A stretch of DNA of 64,000 nucleotides, taken from positions 4,774,001 to 4,838,000 of the forward strand of contig NC_088117.1 in NCBI RefSeq assembly GCF_036370855.1. Reading direction: 5' to 3'. How positions within the stretch are numbered: the first letter of the stretch is position 1; every line of letters starts with the position of its first letter. Positions 12,946 to 25,800 of this stretch are shown piece after piece. The notes below the pieces were generated by a model, which saw only the letters and a list, made by a program, of their open reading frames with translations, ran no database searches and was not told where the DNA came from. The position numbers and the translations under genes are program-made. Source of the DNA: Dromaius novaehollandiae. Lineage: Eukaryota; Chordata; Aves; Casuariiformes; Dromaiidae.

Positions 12946-13680
12946 AGCTGTTCCCTCACTGTGAGAATGTGTAAACATGAACAAATCTGGAGTCTGTATG
13001 GAGAACATCAAAGTCAGGTAACACTCAGTTTAGTGCAACACCCCATCACAGTGGAGGGACTAAAGTGTAAAAGAGTTCTTGTTTTACATAGCTGCTGTGA
13101 AACGTCACACAGCCTGGGGTTAGAGAGAGTGCTGGCTGCGTTTCCATACCCTAAACCTAAAATCCTCCTGGCTGCCTGGAACTAGATCATTTCAATCTTT
13201 TGTTTGCTTTAAGGTGCCCTTCTGTCCTGCTTTTCTTGAAACGCACACCCTGCATGCCAGATGCTGCTAATCTAACACTGCTGACAACACACATGACCGG
13301 CCTCAGAGAACAGCAGCATCTTTTTTTAATGTCATGGCTTGATAGTGCACACAGAAAACAAAGTGGACACACAGTTGTCTCAAACCGTGCGGGTATCCAC
13401 ATAGAAACATGTGAAGTCTAAGCCAAAGATACGCTACCTGCCAAATACATCAGCAAATTTACTCTTTTCATGCCTCAGCCTTAAATGCAATTTTCATGGA
13501 GGGATACAAAATTGTGAGGCAGATCTTAATCTTTATTTCTGTGAATAATTAGATTGACAACTCAGGCATTAATAGACTGTTTATATGAGTAAGGACTGCA
13601 AGAAAAGACTCTGCTTGGATATATACTTTATAAGGACAGGACATCCTATAGTCCAAGTATGCTGCAGACATACTTGTATT

Positions 13681-13740
13681 CTGGGCCAGATCTCTACTCT
13701 GATACAGCTCGACTGATTTCAGTAAAGTCATGCTGAGTAG
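13681..13740. repeat. Relic of palindromic sauropsid repeat
   Basis: The order GGGCCAGAT...CT, then ACTGATTTCAGTAAAGT, then CATGCTGA resembles the well-spread sauropsid repeat whose copies read GGCCAGAT..., then a symmetrical CATTGACTTCAATGG-like centre, then a TATGCTGATTTACACC-like arm. Several other degenerate copies lie in this window. The formal repeat name is not known to me. Confidence 0.45.
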
Positions 13741-14305
13741 CAAGCTGGCCTCCTCTTTCGATCATCATTTTGATTTGGCCTTGCTACTTTTTACAAGCCG
13801 TGCCTGGGGTTTTCCACACCAGATACGGTCTCCAGGCTGCTCTTTCTCTGGGAAGACACAGTAATCTTCAGTTAAAAAATTTTCTCAAGGGCTTGCAAGA
13901 ACATTACATGCCATCCTTGTGTAGCCTCCCCCTCACCCAGCTCAGGTTCAGAACAGTTGGCTCTGTGATTCAGTTGTAAAAACTGCTAGTGGAGTATGCA
14001 GTTTTGTTATAATAATAGAAAACCTGGACCTACACACATCTTTCCTCCAGATGGAGAGTTTCTCCACACAGTCCTCTTTGAAGTATTGATTAGCAGTTAT
14101 TTTCTAAGGGAAAGGAGGAACCACTTTCCTTTATTCCTCTCTGGAATCAAGTTAGATCTCTCACAGGGGTGCTTAGGTATTGCATCAAGCAGGTATGTCT
14201 GAAAAACAGTAATATTCTTAATTCTCTGCACAAGTCCAGACCTATTCCAAGAGATTCAGGCTCACTGCAAATCCCATGATGGACAAGGCAATTACTTTAT
14301 TTGTA

Positions 14306-14343
14306 TTTTTCTTTTTTTCTTTTCTTTTTTTTTTTTTTTTTTT
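14306..14343. repeat. T-rich tract ending in T19
   Basis: Low-complexity T with isolated C and a final uninterrupted run of 19 T at 14325-14343. Confidence 0.9.
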
Positions 14344-17329
14344 GGAACGTCGTTACAAGAACTAGCTCTCCTCCCACTTCATCCCAGCAACAGTAATAAA
14401 ATAAGCACGTACTTCTGTTACCACTTACTATTCCAAAAGTGACAGAAGGCCTTCATCTCCTTGCCCTGATGAAAGCATTATCACATCTCATGCATCTTCC
14501 ACTGGAGAAGCTAGACCAGCCAAATAAACTCACTGAGCCACAACTGATGATCTCTGTGTCTGCACAAAGCCCACTTGCACATTCTGCCTCAGCCACCGCC
14601 AACGGCACCCTCCTGGGGACATGCACGCCTACAGCAACCTGTGTCACCAGTCACCACTGATGAAGGAAGGGGATCCACAGGTGAAAACCACTTTCTCAAA
14701 ACCAAAGGGCTGTAGAGGAGAGGCCTAAGTATTCAGTTGGGCCCTCACCCTGGGAGACTGTATCTGCAAAAAATTAATCAGTTCCAGAGGACTCGCTTCT
14801 CTGATTGAAATAGTTTTGTGTGGAAAACATCAGGAAAGCCATATTTAGAGTAGGAATGGGTGGCAACTTCAAAGATATTGTTCAGATCAGAGATACAGGG
14901 AAAAAGGAGTGTTTTTTAGCAGATAAGTATCACAGAGGCTTGTTACTCAGTGTATAGTGTATGTGTGGAAACGGAGAGGGAAAACTTCCACAAGGCTTTC
15001 TGACCCTTCAGACAAACATTTTGTTTCAAGATGTATCCTTATCTTTACCAGGTGCTTGTTAGAGAAATGCTCAGATTTTAAGCCTCAAAAGACAAACTGC
15101 TACCACAAAATGTATACCCAGATAAGAACACAAACAGTACCCTCAAAAGTCGTAAGAAATGTGTATTGCAATTATAGCGGAAAAAAGTATCCCCCCAGCA
15201 CGTCACAGCTCCAATTTAGATGAAAAGAGTCAGTGCCTTTCTCCACGCCAGAGCCAGGAAAGCAACCCTCCTCAAAAGGGTGATGCACAGAGATTTGGAA
15301 AGCAGATAAGCAATAGGTAGCCAGGCCTTTGCAATATCCCAGTCCTTGCCATATGGCACTGTGTTGAACTTTATGTATGTGCCTGAATTTACCCTTATTC
15401 AACAAAGCACATTAGTGTGAATTCTTCCAAAATTCAATGGGCATCGAATGCATATTTAAAGTTCAGTGCTTTGCTGTGTCAGGGCCTATAGTATAAGCCT
15501 ATCTATTATGTAGTTTTAGCAGGTGTAGAGATGCAAGTATAACATCTAATTGCAAAGCATTTGAGATTACTAGGTGACAAAAGTTAAATATATGCCAAGA
15601 GATGTGTTAATAGATGTTTTCATATAATCTCATAGTGAAGGTCATCATCAATGGATGAAAGTAACTCTCGTCATCAACTTATGCCTATGAATTCCCTAAT
15701 GTACTAGTAAGAAGAATCATATATTTTTCTTTATCAATTCTTGCATATTAAGAAAAAGCAGAAGTTATACCAATGAATCTGTTCGCTTGCACAGGAAGGA
15801 GAATACAGCATCACTATATAAACTGAAGAGAAAATTCTCACCCTAACTATTGCCTGCTTGAGTTACCAGCCCTGGAGGGAGAGTAGAGTGAAATTTATGT
15901 CTTTACTAAGGCCTTGTGCCACGAGTATGGTATAAAAAGGCTTCATTTCAAATGAGAATCAAGATCTACACGTTTACCCTGTATTGTACCTTACCATCCC
16001 AAATATACATACCCAGGTCACAATTGCACTGTTTACAAAACAAGTTGTAACCAAAGCACTGGAACAGAGTGAATTCCTATGGGTTTGTGTCCTTTGCCCC
16101 TGAATTCACCCTCTCCCCTTCCCTATCCCAATATTTCTACCAAGCAAAAGACATCATATTCTGTTCCTGTTCCAGACCTACACAGCCCAACCAACAATTC
16201 AGTACATACATGCTGACCAGCCAGCTGACTGCTACAAGGATGTGTACGTAATAATGGGAATATAAATTTGGCTCCTCTGCTCTGCAAAGCCACTGGGTCC
16301 ATAAATGTGTACAGATTTACTAACATTAAGATTTTGATCCCTCTAAAACATCTGATTAGAATGAGACAGTATGTTCAACTTAAAGGCATGCAGGAGGGAG
16401 GAGAAATGCCAGGCAGACTGGACAGATTGATAGATTGACAGACATTTAAGTTGTATAAACCTCATTTCCCTAGGAAACCACACTAAAAATAGAGTAAATA
16501 ACAAGGAGGAGGAGGCTTGGAATGCTTTATCTTTTGCTTATGTGCAGCACAGCTGATCTGTTTCAGAGTTAAACCAAGCAGCACTATTTTTAGTCTTTGC
16601 CTAATAAAGGGATTTTAAGTTTTACATGAAACAAGGCATTCTCTATATGTCCCATGGGTAAAATGGTGAATAGCTTTGCAGTTTGGTACTCTAGTACAAA
16701 AAAACCTTTACTCTCCCAAACAGTACCTAATACTTCAAATAAACCTATTGATCAGAGTTGCTTAGCTAGTTCTACATCCCCTATATCTAACTGCAAGAAA
16801 GATCATGTTTATCATCACGTGAACACGTGTGTGCCAGGGAAAGAACGGGCTTCTCAATTATTCCTCTTTGTGACTGGGTAGTACAGGGTGGGGAGGAATG
16901 GGGTTTTCACAGAGTTTAGAAGTAAGCTACTACCCATTTAGAGCAGAGGGAGAGATGGGGCCTCCAGCCTTCAGGAGGAAAGAGTCTACAGAAGCTACTG
17001 TGAACTCCTTAATTTACTCTTATTTTCCCACAAGAAATGCTTGTTCTGTACTAAGGGTCTACGTACAAGGGAAAGTGCAAGCAATTCACATCGACTCCAC
17101 CTGCAGTCTGTGTTGGCTGGTCATAGGCTAGCAAGTTTGCAGCTATGACAGACCAGCGCTAAATCCAAGCTAATATATCCCTCTCAGCACTACTTGCGAT
17201 TTTAATGTCATTTTCACACAGATGCATAGTTCCTCAACTGCAGTTGGTGCACATCTGGCCAGCTTGGAGCTCACGCTATGCAAGTACATGGCTGTCCGCT
17301 CCTGTTGGTCTAGGCGTTATAAGGCTTAC

Positions 17330-17405
17330 CTTGATCCAGTTCGGAAGCAGATGAGCTAAAACTGCGCGTGAAGGTACTCAGAAGAATGTCCATGGGAGGA
17401 ATTTA
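17330..17405 (-). other. Candidate minus-strand exon, possibly with a start codon
   Basis: Read on the minus strand, a pyrimidine-rich acceptor (CTCTTGTTTCTTTACAG) ends at 17406. It is followed by 76 bases and a donor, AAG|GTAAGC, with GT at 17329-17328. In one frame an early TAA is followed by an ATG at 17393-17391 in good context (TCCCATGG). That frame then stays open for 21 codons to the donor, starting MDILLST and ending SELDQ, and leaves phase 1. The other two frames contain stops. This fits a first coding exon with a short 5' untranslated part. The peptide is not one I recognise. The splice sites are good but single short candidates also arise by chance, so it needs transcript support. 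It could equally be an exon of a non-coding RNA. Confidence 0.33.
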
Positions 17406-19879
17406 CTGTAAAGAAACAAGAGAATGAACTTACATGGCAGCAGTTATCCCTTGCAGACAAGTCTTGAGATAAGTTGCTCTCTGCTCTGCCCCAGCAGCAA
17501 TGCAATAACAGATTTCCCTTTATCCCATTCTGGCTCTGCAGCTGTAGCCTAGGTCACACTTCAAGACTACTTTCAGTAAACCCTTATGAGAGCATCGAGC
17601 CCTAGCTACGCTAGACTTCCTTTTCCATTTTTTTGCTCTACACAGCAAATTCCCCCTGCCACACGCACACACAGGTCCATTACCTAATTCAGTCTCAAAG
17701 CATAGAGTAGAGGCACACAAAGATAAAACCCAATGAACAATCTGGAATTATGGCACTATCTCACACACAAGACTTAAGTCATTTCATCCTTGATATGTTA
17801 TTGTTTATCCCCGACAGCTCTCTGCGTGTGATCTGTGGTACGTGGCAATGACACAGGGCATGACTGTTACAAATGTTGTAGCAACAACTTAAAGTCCTGT
17901 TAAAAGAGATCAAGGCAACATGACATTTTCAGAGAGCAGGATTAAGTTGCTTTTGTGTGATGCTCCAGAAGGCTTAGGAGCTCTTGACAATTGTTTGGAA
18001 GACTGTTTTTGTTTTTTTTTTCTCCCTATGAACAGATTCTTAAGAAAGCAAGTGTGTTATCTCCTTGTACAAAAGCCAGTCATGCAGAAATGTCACTGAC
18101 ATTATAGAATTCACCATGAAGGAGGAGACAGTAAAGGGAAGCAGATACAAACATCTTACAGTTCAGGAGGCCAATCCAGACCAGCAAAGGTTGGAAAGGA
18201 CATGGGAACATCCAGAAGAATAATCTGCTGACTTAAATTCTTTTCCGCTAGAACTCCTGAAGTCTCTGATGGTATTTGAAGATAGTTGCAGCAATGTCTG
18301 GGCATTCAGATTTTATGGGCATGACTATGCTTGATACTGGGAAACAATGTGAATCGCTGCAACCCCTTCTATAAGGAAAAGATATCTAATGCACAATGTC
18401 AATCTTCTTGTGCTGCACACTGAATTTCTCATTTTGGAAGATAGTCTCTGAATGAAAAGCTGTTCCTCTTCAATATTTTTTAAATCCCTTTCCTGCATTG
18501 CGTATTGTTTGACATATCCAGGATTTCAGACTCACAACACTCCTCATGAAAGAAGGCAACTTACTACCCTCACTAAAGACAGAAGACAGAAAAACCACAG
18601 TCTAGATACTAAAAAGGTGACGAAAGTGGGACTTTATCAGCATTTGGGCACCTTGAACAAAGAGTCTGTAATTATTAACACTTCTGCTAGTAAAATTCCT
18701 TGTACAGCCTTACAAAATTTACCTGCTTTTAAAGAATTTAGTTGTATATTTAATACAGTTCTCCCCTCAATACTATGAAACAGTTTATGAGCCCTACAGA
18801 AAAGGTCGGTCTCTCTATGAAACTTTTTTTCCCCTCTGCAAAGCAAGAAACCTTGTGAAAAAGCACGTCCAAGAGAGGTCTGTGCCAGACCACCTACCGA
18901 CCTGTTTAGCACATGCCAGGAGCTGCAGGATGCCAAGTGGGCCAGTGGGTTTCTCTGCCCAGATGAACTGTTTGTGTCCCGGCAAGGGCAGCAAGTTCAA
19001 CCTCAAGACAAAGCAGCATTTCTTTTCTCCTGCTTTCCTGTTCCACTTTTGTGTCTGCCTGTGAGTCTTTGTTGTTAGAAGCAAATGATTAATTGGACAC
19101 TGGGGAGCTGTCAGTATTATTTTTTTTTTTAACCAATGGACTTCTCAGCTCAGATGCTAAGCACTTTAAGATATTCCTGTTTTTCCTCAAGTTTTATGTT
19201 ATTAAAATGCATGCATTCATTTAAAGGCTCTTTACCAAGTAATTTGTACTCAGCGAAGCAGACAAAAAGACAGTGAGCCCTTGCAATGTGTTAATAACGA
19301 GACTACAGCCAAGTCCTGCTCCCTAACACCAGTATAATCTGAAATAATTCCTCTCCCTTTTTGTGGGGCAGCAGCAGAATTGGGTACCCAGCACAAATCA
19401 GAAATGCTAGTGCTGTTCCACTATATGCTGGGTAGCTCACACCACCAAGAGGCTGTTTTAGCACTGGAAGAATCATCCACATCTGGGATGCTCTGACACA
19501 GCTTCTCCTTGGAGGACAGGCAGGGACAGGCCTCAGCTCTGTAAGACCCCTTGCTACCAAACATTTTTTGTGTGCTAGTAAAAACTACTCAACACCTAAG
19601 TCAGCCACATTTAACGCTCTCCCCCCACCATGGGACTCCAAGCTCCAAAGAAGCTGAAGATCTGAGCATGTTTTGTTGTGGATAAACCTTTACCACATTC
19701 GCCTTAGAAGCTGGCTTCCTTCACAAGCTACAAGCTCTTCAGGAGAGAAACAGCTGCTTCTTGTACACAGGGGCTGTGTTTGGAAGCGCCACTAGAATTC
19801 ATCACCACTCTGGGTAACAGAGCCCTTTCAAATGTCGCTTAAACCCTAAGCCAGGAACAGTAAAGTACAACAAAAAGCA

Positions 19880-19957
19880 AAGCAGTGAAATTCTCTGCCT
19901 ACAGAAGTCAATGAGAATTTTTGTCCTTGACTTCAGTGAAGCCAGGCTTTCATCCAG
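19880..19957. repeat. Relic of palindromic sauropsid repeat
   Basis: The segment runs GTGAAATTCT, AGAAGTCAATGAGAATTT, TTGACTTCAGTGAAG, CCAGGCTTTCATCC. This is a degenerate inverted repeat: GAAGTCAATG faces CCTTGACTTC, and GTGAAATTCT faces GGCTTTCATC. Copies of this layout are widespread in turtle, crocodile and bird DNA. The formal family name is not known to me. Confidence 0.6.
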
Positions 19958-20248
19958 CGTATTTGTACTTTAGGTTTCCCATGGCGAATAAATAAAACTG
20001 AAAAGCTGAAGTCCTGGCACCAGCATCATGAGTCAGACAATCAAATATGTGCAGTATGCATTTCTTCAGAAGAATCAGACTTTTAGGACATCAGTGCCTA
20101 GATACACAACCATGTGAAATTGTAAAGCTAGACAACATGACTTCTTTAGCGAGAGCAACAACCTCCCGCATGTTTGCTTTTATAGACAGAAAGTCAGCAG
20201 GGTTATCAGTCTCGAAGCAGTTTTGCTGATATAGAGTTGCTGCTGGGT

Positions 20249-20273
20249 AGCATACAGGATTACCCTGTATGCT
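20249..20273. other. Perfect 10-bp stem with 5-base loop
   Basis: AGCATACAGG and CCTGTATGCT are exact reverse complements separated by ATTAC. As RNA this gives a compact hairpin, and as DNA a near-palindrome. It is too short for a microRNA precursor by itself. Confidence 0.85.
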
Positions 20274-20775
20274 GGGGCAGGAGAGGGCATGGAAAAAAAA
20301 ACCTGTCAAAGCTGGGACAGCCCTTGCCAATACCTGTGATGTAAACACAACAGCCCATGAAATGGGATTTTGCCATTTTATAACCCAAAGCCAAAAACAG
20401 TATTTGGTCGCATTGAGTATCTTTCCCATAACCTAGCTGAAAAATTCTGTCCTTTATAGGTATACTTACACCACTATGCTGAAAAAAGAGAATACTACCA
20501 CACCAATTTTTGCTACTGTTACTCCTCATTCTTTAATAACATGTTTGTCTTATCAGAATTACTGTTCACATTCATTAACTCTGAGTTGTTTGATCCTATG
20601 GTGCAATTTTTCATTAGGAGCCTCTGACCGAAGAAATCAAAGACTAAGTGGGGCTGTAGTATTCAAAGGTATCTTTTAAAATCCTTTTACAGTGCTCTTT
20701 CTGCTGATGGGCCTGTATTTTATCTGTTAACATAATGGAGAAATTACGGCATTCCCATTATGTACAGAGAAATCT

Positions 20776-20810
20776 GGGGGGGGGGGGGGGTTGTTTTTTT
20801 TTTTAAAAAA
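20776..20810. repeat. Poly-G (G15), poly-T, poly-A run
   Basis: G15 at 20776-20790 is followed by TTG, T11 and A6. Long G runs can form quadruplex structure and are often misread in assemblies. Confidence 0.9.
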
Positions 20811-22002
20811 CACACCAGTAGCATCCTTCTGCCTATATATATCTGCATATATGTACCAGCCATTACAGCAGGTGTGTTTTACCTGGGAGAGGCCAGAACG
20901 CTCATCTTTTGAAAATCTAGCTCCTTCAAGTTATAAGCTTTTGGCATCCAAAGCCACTGGTCATTCTGGAAAAAAACTCGAACTGAAAAATCATAAACAC
21001 ACAGAGCATTCTTTTACTAATTGTCTTTCAGAGCCTAAATCTTCTCACATGCAAAGTAACACATCTGCTTTGCAAGAGGGATGAAGAAGAGACACCATTA
21101 CAAAACATTATATTTATATCCAATAGTTCCAGCAGAGCAGATCTTTGATCACACACTGAAGGCCTGTTCTTTTCAAAATTGCACTTCTGTGGTATACCAT
21201 CCTTTCCCACGTATTTGGAGTTCACCAGCATCTGGGAGCCACTTCCTTATTCAATGTCTTTCCCACCAGCTGCAGCTCCAAGGGCTCTTACAGCTCTGCA
21301 TGCACATATGTGTCACCCTGAGCAAAGCTAGCAAATACTGGGGGAAAGCTAGAGGAGCAGGAACAGCCCCAAGCCTATTACACAAGTGCCACCAGGGGAT
21401 CCCGTGTGAAGCAACATGGTGCATTGCTTTAAGAGCCCTTGGGGAAGATGAGTCAGACACCCCAGAGCTTTCCTGCCTTGGGTCATCCTCTCCCCACCAC
21501 CTTTTTTCCTCCCTCTTCAGGCAAGTTGGGTCTGTGGTGCACAGACTTTCCATGTCTGCAGTTGCTCATATCCCCTCATTGTGGTTTCTTATGAGCATTC
21601 CTGAACCGTGAACTCGTTGATTGTTCCAGATTAGAGCAGGGAAGCCGGTCCAAGTGCCTAGTATTCCCCCCCTTGATGCAGACAGAGCTCAGCTGGTTTG
21701 TGCGTGAAGCCTGAGCTCCAGAGAAGGGCTGAAGCTAGAAGCGGCTGCTGATGCTATCACAACAGGATGCTCGCTGCACATTGTCATGTAAAGACATCAT
21801 CGCTTTCCAATAACGACTCCAACAGCTGCTTTTCTGGCTTTGAAGCAGATACCTCTGAGTGAGATATATGGGTGCCTGTGCCCTTTTCTTTCCCTCAGAC
21901 TACATTTAATATCCATTTAGTACAGTTTACTGCTTTTCTCTTTAATCCAAATGATGATTTCATGCAGCTCATTCAGCTGCAAGCATGGCTTTTCCCATGA
22001 AA

Positions 22003-22074
22003 GATATATATATGTATATATATACACACATATGTATATATATATACATACACACATACACACACACACACACT
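22003..22074. repeat. TA/CA compound microsatellite
   Basis: Alternating (TA)n with GTATA interruptions passes into (CA)n. The low-complexity open frames on both strands here are artefacts. Confidence 0.95.
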
Positions 22075-22668
22075 TAGGAAGATATTCTCTGACCAGCCTG
22101 CGGGCTAAACATCCACTCAAAAGCATGGACACTTGAGCAATTTGGGAACTGAAGATCCACTGACAGGCCGTAAGGTTCTGTTCTTAATTCAGTTTGGGTA
22201 TGTCTACATGGTATTCTACAGACAGACAGGAGTTTGTTCTACCCGCGTTCAAATACAGATAGCCACAAGCCAGTTTTGAACCTAGCATGACATAGCTGTT
22301 GCTAGTACAGACTTCTGCCCAAGCTAACAAGCTCTGCATAGATGTGGCAAGCACTAGTTCAGGTGCGGAGTCCTAGAGTCATGCAGCTTTCAGTCACTAC
22401 AGTGCATGTGGTAAACAAGCTCAAGCTGGTCTGCGAAAGACCATGTAGGCATAACCTTAAATACTCTCCAAAACTCCAGCCCAGGTCCTCATTTCCCTTA
22501 GATTCCCTTGATAATCTTAATGTTGCTGTTTGTTTTCCAATTGCTATGGCGATTACCTAGGCAGGTACCTAACTCAGTTAGATGATTTCTCTTCAAAAGA
22601 CTAGCCCAAGGCAATGTCAGTGACAGATCCCCATCTAGAATCTGTAAGTGCTAGTAAGTTGTGCTTAC

Positions 22669-22850
22669 CAAGCTTCCAGCTGTGTGGTAACTCCTGCATT
22701 CCTGAGGAAGAGCCCTTGTTTCTGGCAGTCCTCCTGGGCTCTGAGCAGAGCCCCCAGTCACCAGCCGTCAAGCTTACGGACAGCGTTGGGCTGTTCTGAT
22801 GGAGCCGACGCCTCGACGTTGCTTCATCCCAAACAGGTTTGGGTAAAATG
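22669..22850 (-). other. Candidate 182-bp minus-strand exon with one open frame
   Basis: On the minus strand a strong acceptor with a T/C tract (TTTCTTGCTCTCCTAG) ends at 22851, and a donor, CTTG|GTAAGC, follows 182 bases later with GT at 22668-22667. One frame is open through the whole interval (60 codons, entering with 1 base and leaving 1 base), beginning ILPKPVWDEA and ending LPHSWKL. The interval has locally raised CpG. No methionine leads it, so it would be internal or untranslated. Spliced to the 17330-17405 candidate in this phase, the frame hits a stop, so the two cannot both be coding in one simple transcript. The peptide is not recognised. An alternative is chance or a non-coding RNA exon. 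Confidence 0.3.
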
Positions 22851-25800
22851 CTAGGAGAGCAAGAAAAAAAATTTTTTTGATAAAAATTGCTAATGGAAAT
22901 CAGTTAATCCTAAATGAACTCATCCAGCTGTGAAAGACCCGGAACTTGCACTAAATCAGGATGATACATAGCACTATACAACATTAAACTTGACTAAAGA
23001 TTTGATGTACAATCATGATTCAGCCTTTCACCTTATTCAGTAAAACATATAAGCACATACATTTGGCAACACATTTCAGTAAGTTTTAGGCATATGATTA
23101 CAGATGAGCACAAATTATATTAATTAATGGTGAGAGAAGAGTTTTAAAAGATGCTTAAATACTTTGCTAATTCAAGGCCCACACCAGTATTAGGTGTTGT
23201 AAGTCTACTGTTCCCAATCGGACTGATGCACAAGACAGATGTTTAAATCACTGATGTTCCTCCTTTGCACTTTTATAAATTCAATTCAAATTAGGAGCTT
23301 TTTTATTTATTTTTTTACAGAAAGTCACTACGCCCTATAAACAATGAACATTTATTATTGGAAAATCCCATGAAGCTTTATGGTTAAAATGGCAAAACAA
23401 CATCCACATTGTAGATCTGACACAAGCAGGACATTCAGAGCCTGACCTTCTAGATTCGAGTCTAAAATTTCTCCTAAAGATTACAGCCGGTGGCCAGAAT
23501 TCTACAGAAACGTGGACTCCCTGCTCTGATGCAGGAGGACATTAGGACATGTAGGTTCCTGCAAGAGACTACGAATACCTTGCGACATCCCATCCCAAAC
23601 CGTGATGAGTAATACAGCATTCATCTTCCACCCTGAGCAAGCTGTGGCAATGCCAGCTGTCAGCCGAGCAGCCAGTGAGTCAGCAAACGGAGATGTCCCC
23701 AGCTGTAGTACAGGCAGCACATGCTAGTACAAGCTAGACTACTATTTAAGGTCATTCTTAGCTTCTGCATGGCCTTAGGCCAAATCATATTTGCAGGGCT
23801 ACAGCCAATTCCTTCTCCTCTGTGAAATTATCCCGTCAGACCCAATGTGCAGTCACTTCCTTCACGCGTCCCTGCGGCTCTTCGGGCCAGGCTGGCTTCC
23901 TCCGCCACTGCCACCACCTACACGCAGTGCTCCTGCCACAACTCAGGACACCTTTCTCCCAGAAGTGCAGCTGCAGCGTAGTTTTCTGGGCAGTGAAGTC
24001 AGGGAAATCACTCACAAATGCAGCTGGGGCTACAGACAAACCATAAATGGGGAGCTTTGAGCCTTGTTACGAATTTTCATTTGGCATTTAAACAACTGTT
24101 TTCATGTGACTGCGCATCCGGCTAAGAAGTCTGCGGCGCATGGTTTTCTGAAGAGCACAATCTCTTGGGCCGCCGTAAATCTCACAGGCTTTATGACTAA
24201 CCTTGCCTGGGTGAATATACTAGACCCGATCCAGAGATATTGCCAGGATGCAGATGATCCAGGTTTTCCCTCAAGGCCAAATAAGAATATTTCACTTTGT
24301 TGTAACAGAGCACATCTGCAAAGCAAGGAGAAACTTTCCCCATCCTTCTTTTACAAAGATAGAAATAGATGCAAGTTTCACTCTCATCGTCAGTAGTCTT
24401 CCATGTCAAGCACGCTTTGTATTTGTCATTAGTTCAGTGATACCATCCCAAATGCTAACAACAATATTGTAACACAAAAAAAAAATCCTTGAAATACTTA
24501 ATGGAGAAAAGTGTAGGAAAAGGGAACAATTTTAGCTGAGACACATTAATAGGGTAGGATTTTCAGCTTCGCTTTGCCTTCATGTATTGCTCTTCTCCCT
24601 AAGATCAACGGAGGCCTTAATCTTGAAACACAAAACAGGATAGAGACTAATGTACTAGCCAAAGATTTTTCTCCCAGCAGACATTCTGTGATCTTAGATG
24701 ATGCTCAGTCCCTTCGTGCCACTCTTTCTCACCTGTAAAACAGCAATAGCAATCCTACCTTATAGAGGTGCATCACAAAGTAAAATGCTCTCAAGATTAA
24801 CAGAAACAGCTTTGAGATCGTAAGAGCCAATGGGGCTCATACTTTGATTTCACAGCAAGAAACTCAAGTAAACCTCTAAGCAAACTGAAAAACATCACTT
24901 TAAATTCCACTCCTGTGTCTCATTTATACTTTTTCAATTCCATTTATGTCAACAGGCCATTGATCTCTAATCTATTTATGCCTCTAGCTGCACTTGAGGT
25001 GAAAACATTCTCATTTTGAGTAAAAGTCTTCAAAGAACAAGTTAAATAAGGACAGGTTCTTGATCCTAGGCCCAGTCTATTTGGAATTAGTGAGAAATGC
25101 AAGCACTTCATTAATTATTATCACAGAAACAAAGGAAGTCCTTCATATAAAGTACTGCAGGAAGAAGCCAGTATGTAGAAAAGCAGATGACTAAATTAGC
25201 TATTAAAATGGCTAGGAGAGAGATGGAGCCTGTGGAAAATTAAGTGCATCATTCTGGGCTAGAGGGAAATGCTCATATCCAGGCAGCTCTGGACTGTCTC
25301 CTAGAGAGGCACCAGCACAGGTGGACCCCTTCTCTCATACGAAACCTAGAAGAGCCCAGATAGCGCTATCCTCTTTAGACCAAAGTCAACAGCCAAAGCC
25401 ACTTACGGGAAAAGATTTAGGGCCGAGTCCAGGCTTTGCCAGATGTGAAGCAAGGATGGGAACCCTTGGGTCAAAGCTCCCCAAGCAGTTATAATTACCA
25501 GCTGGCAGTCTCTCAGCTTCTCCTTAGGAACTTGCTCTGCTTTGTATCACTGACTAGACATGTCTTGGAGCAAGGACAGGAAGCTGTTCCCACAGTTGTA
25601 TCATATTCCGTATCAAGCACTTGGAATGGGAGAGGAGCTCACCCCAGATCAGCTGCTAGGGAAGCCTTTGAGTCTCTGAACCAGGTTGAAGGGGCATTTA
25701 CTACAGAGCTACTGGGTAGAACGGCAACACCTTCTCCTGGTTTTCTTTTCCAGCAGGTTGAAGCACATTCCAAGCCACCTGCTGAATCGGATACACACAA

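Larger units (their letters stand above)
12946..17329. other. Non-coding sequence, no gene recognised
   Basis: Unique AT-rich sequence with no recognisable coding segment. A T-rich tract at 14306-14343 ends in T19. A degenerate palindromic repeat relic lies at 13681-13740. Confidence 0.5.
17406..22002. other. Non-coding sequence, no gene recognised
   Basis: The longest frame here (21081-21611 plus, 176 codons) has no motif and is probably fortuitous. Structures seen are a palindromic repeat relic at 19880-19957, a hairpin at 20249-20273, and a G15 run with a following T run at 20776-20804. Confidence 0.5.

Noticed and set aside
12658-13185. 175-codon open frame as a gene
   Set aside because: It overlaps the CpG-rich patch, where stops are less frequent, shows no recognisable domain and shares the space with two other frames.
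21081-21611. 176-codon open frame as a gene
   Set aside because: No motif, no signal peptide pattern or domain, and an opposite-strand frame of 100 codons overlaps it.
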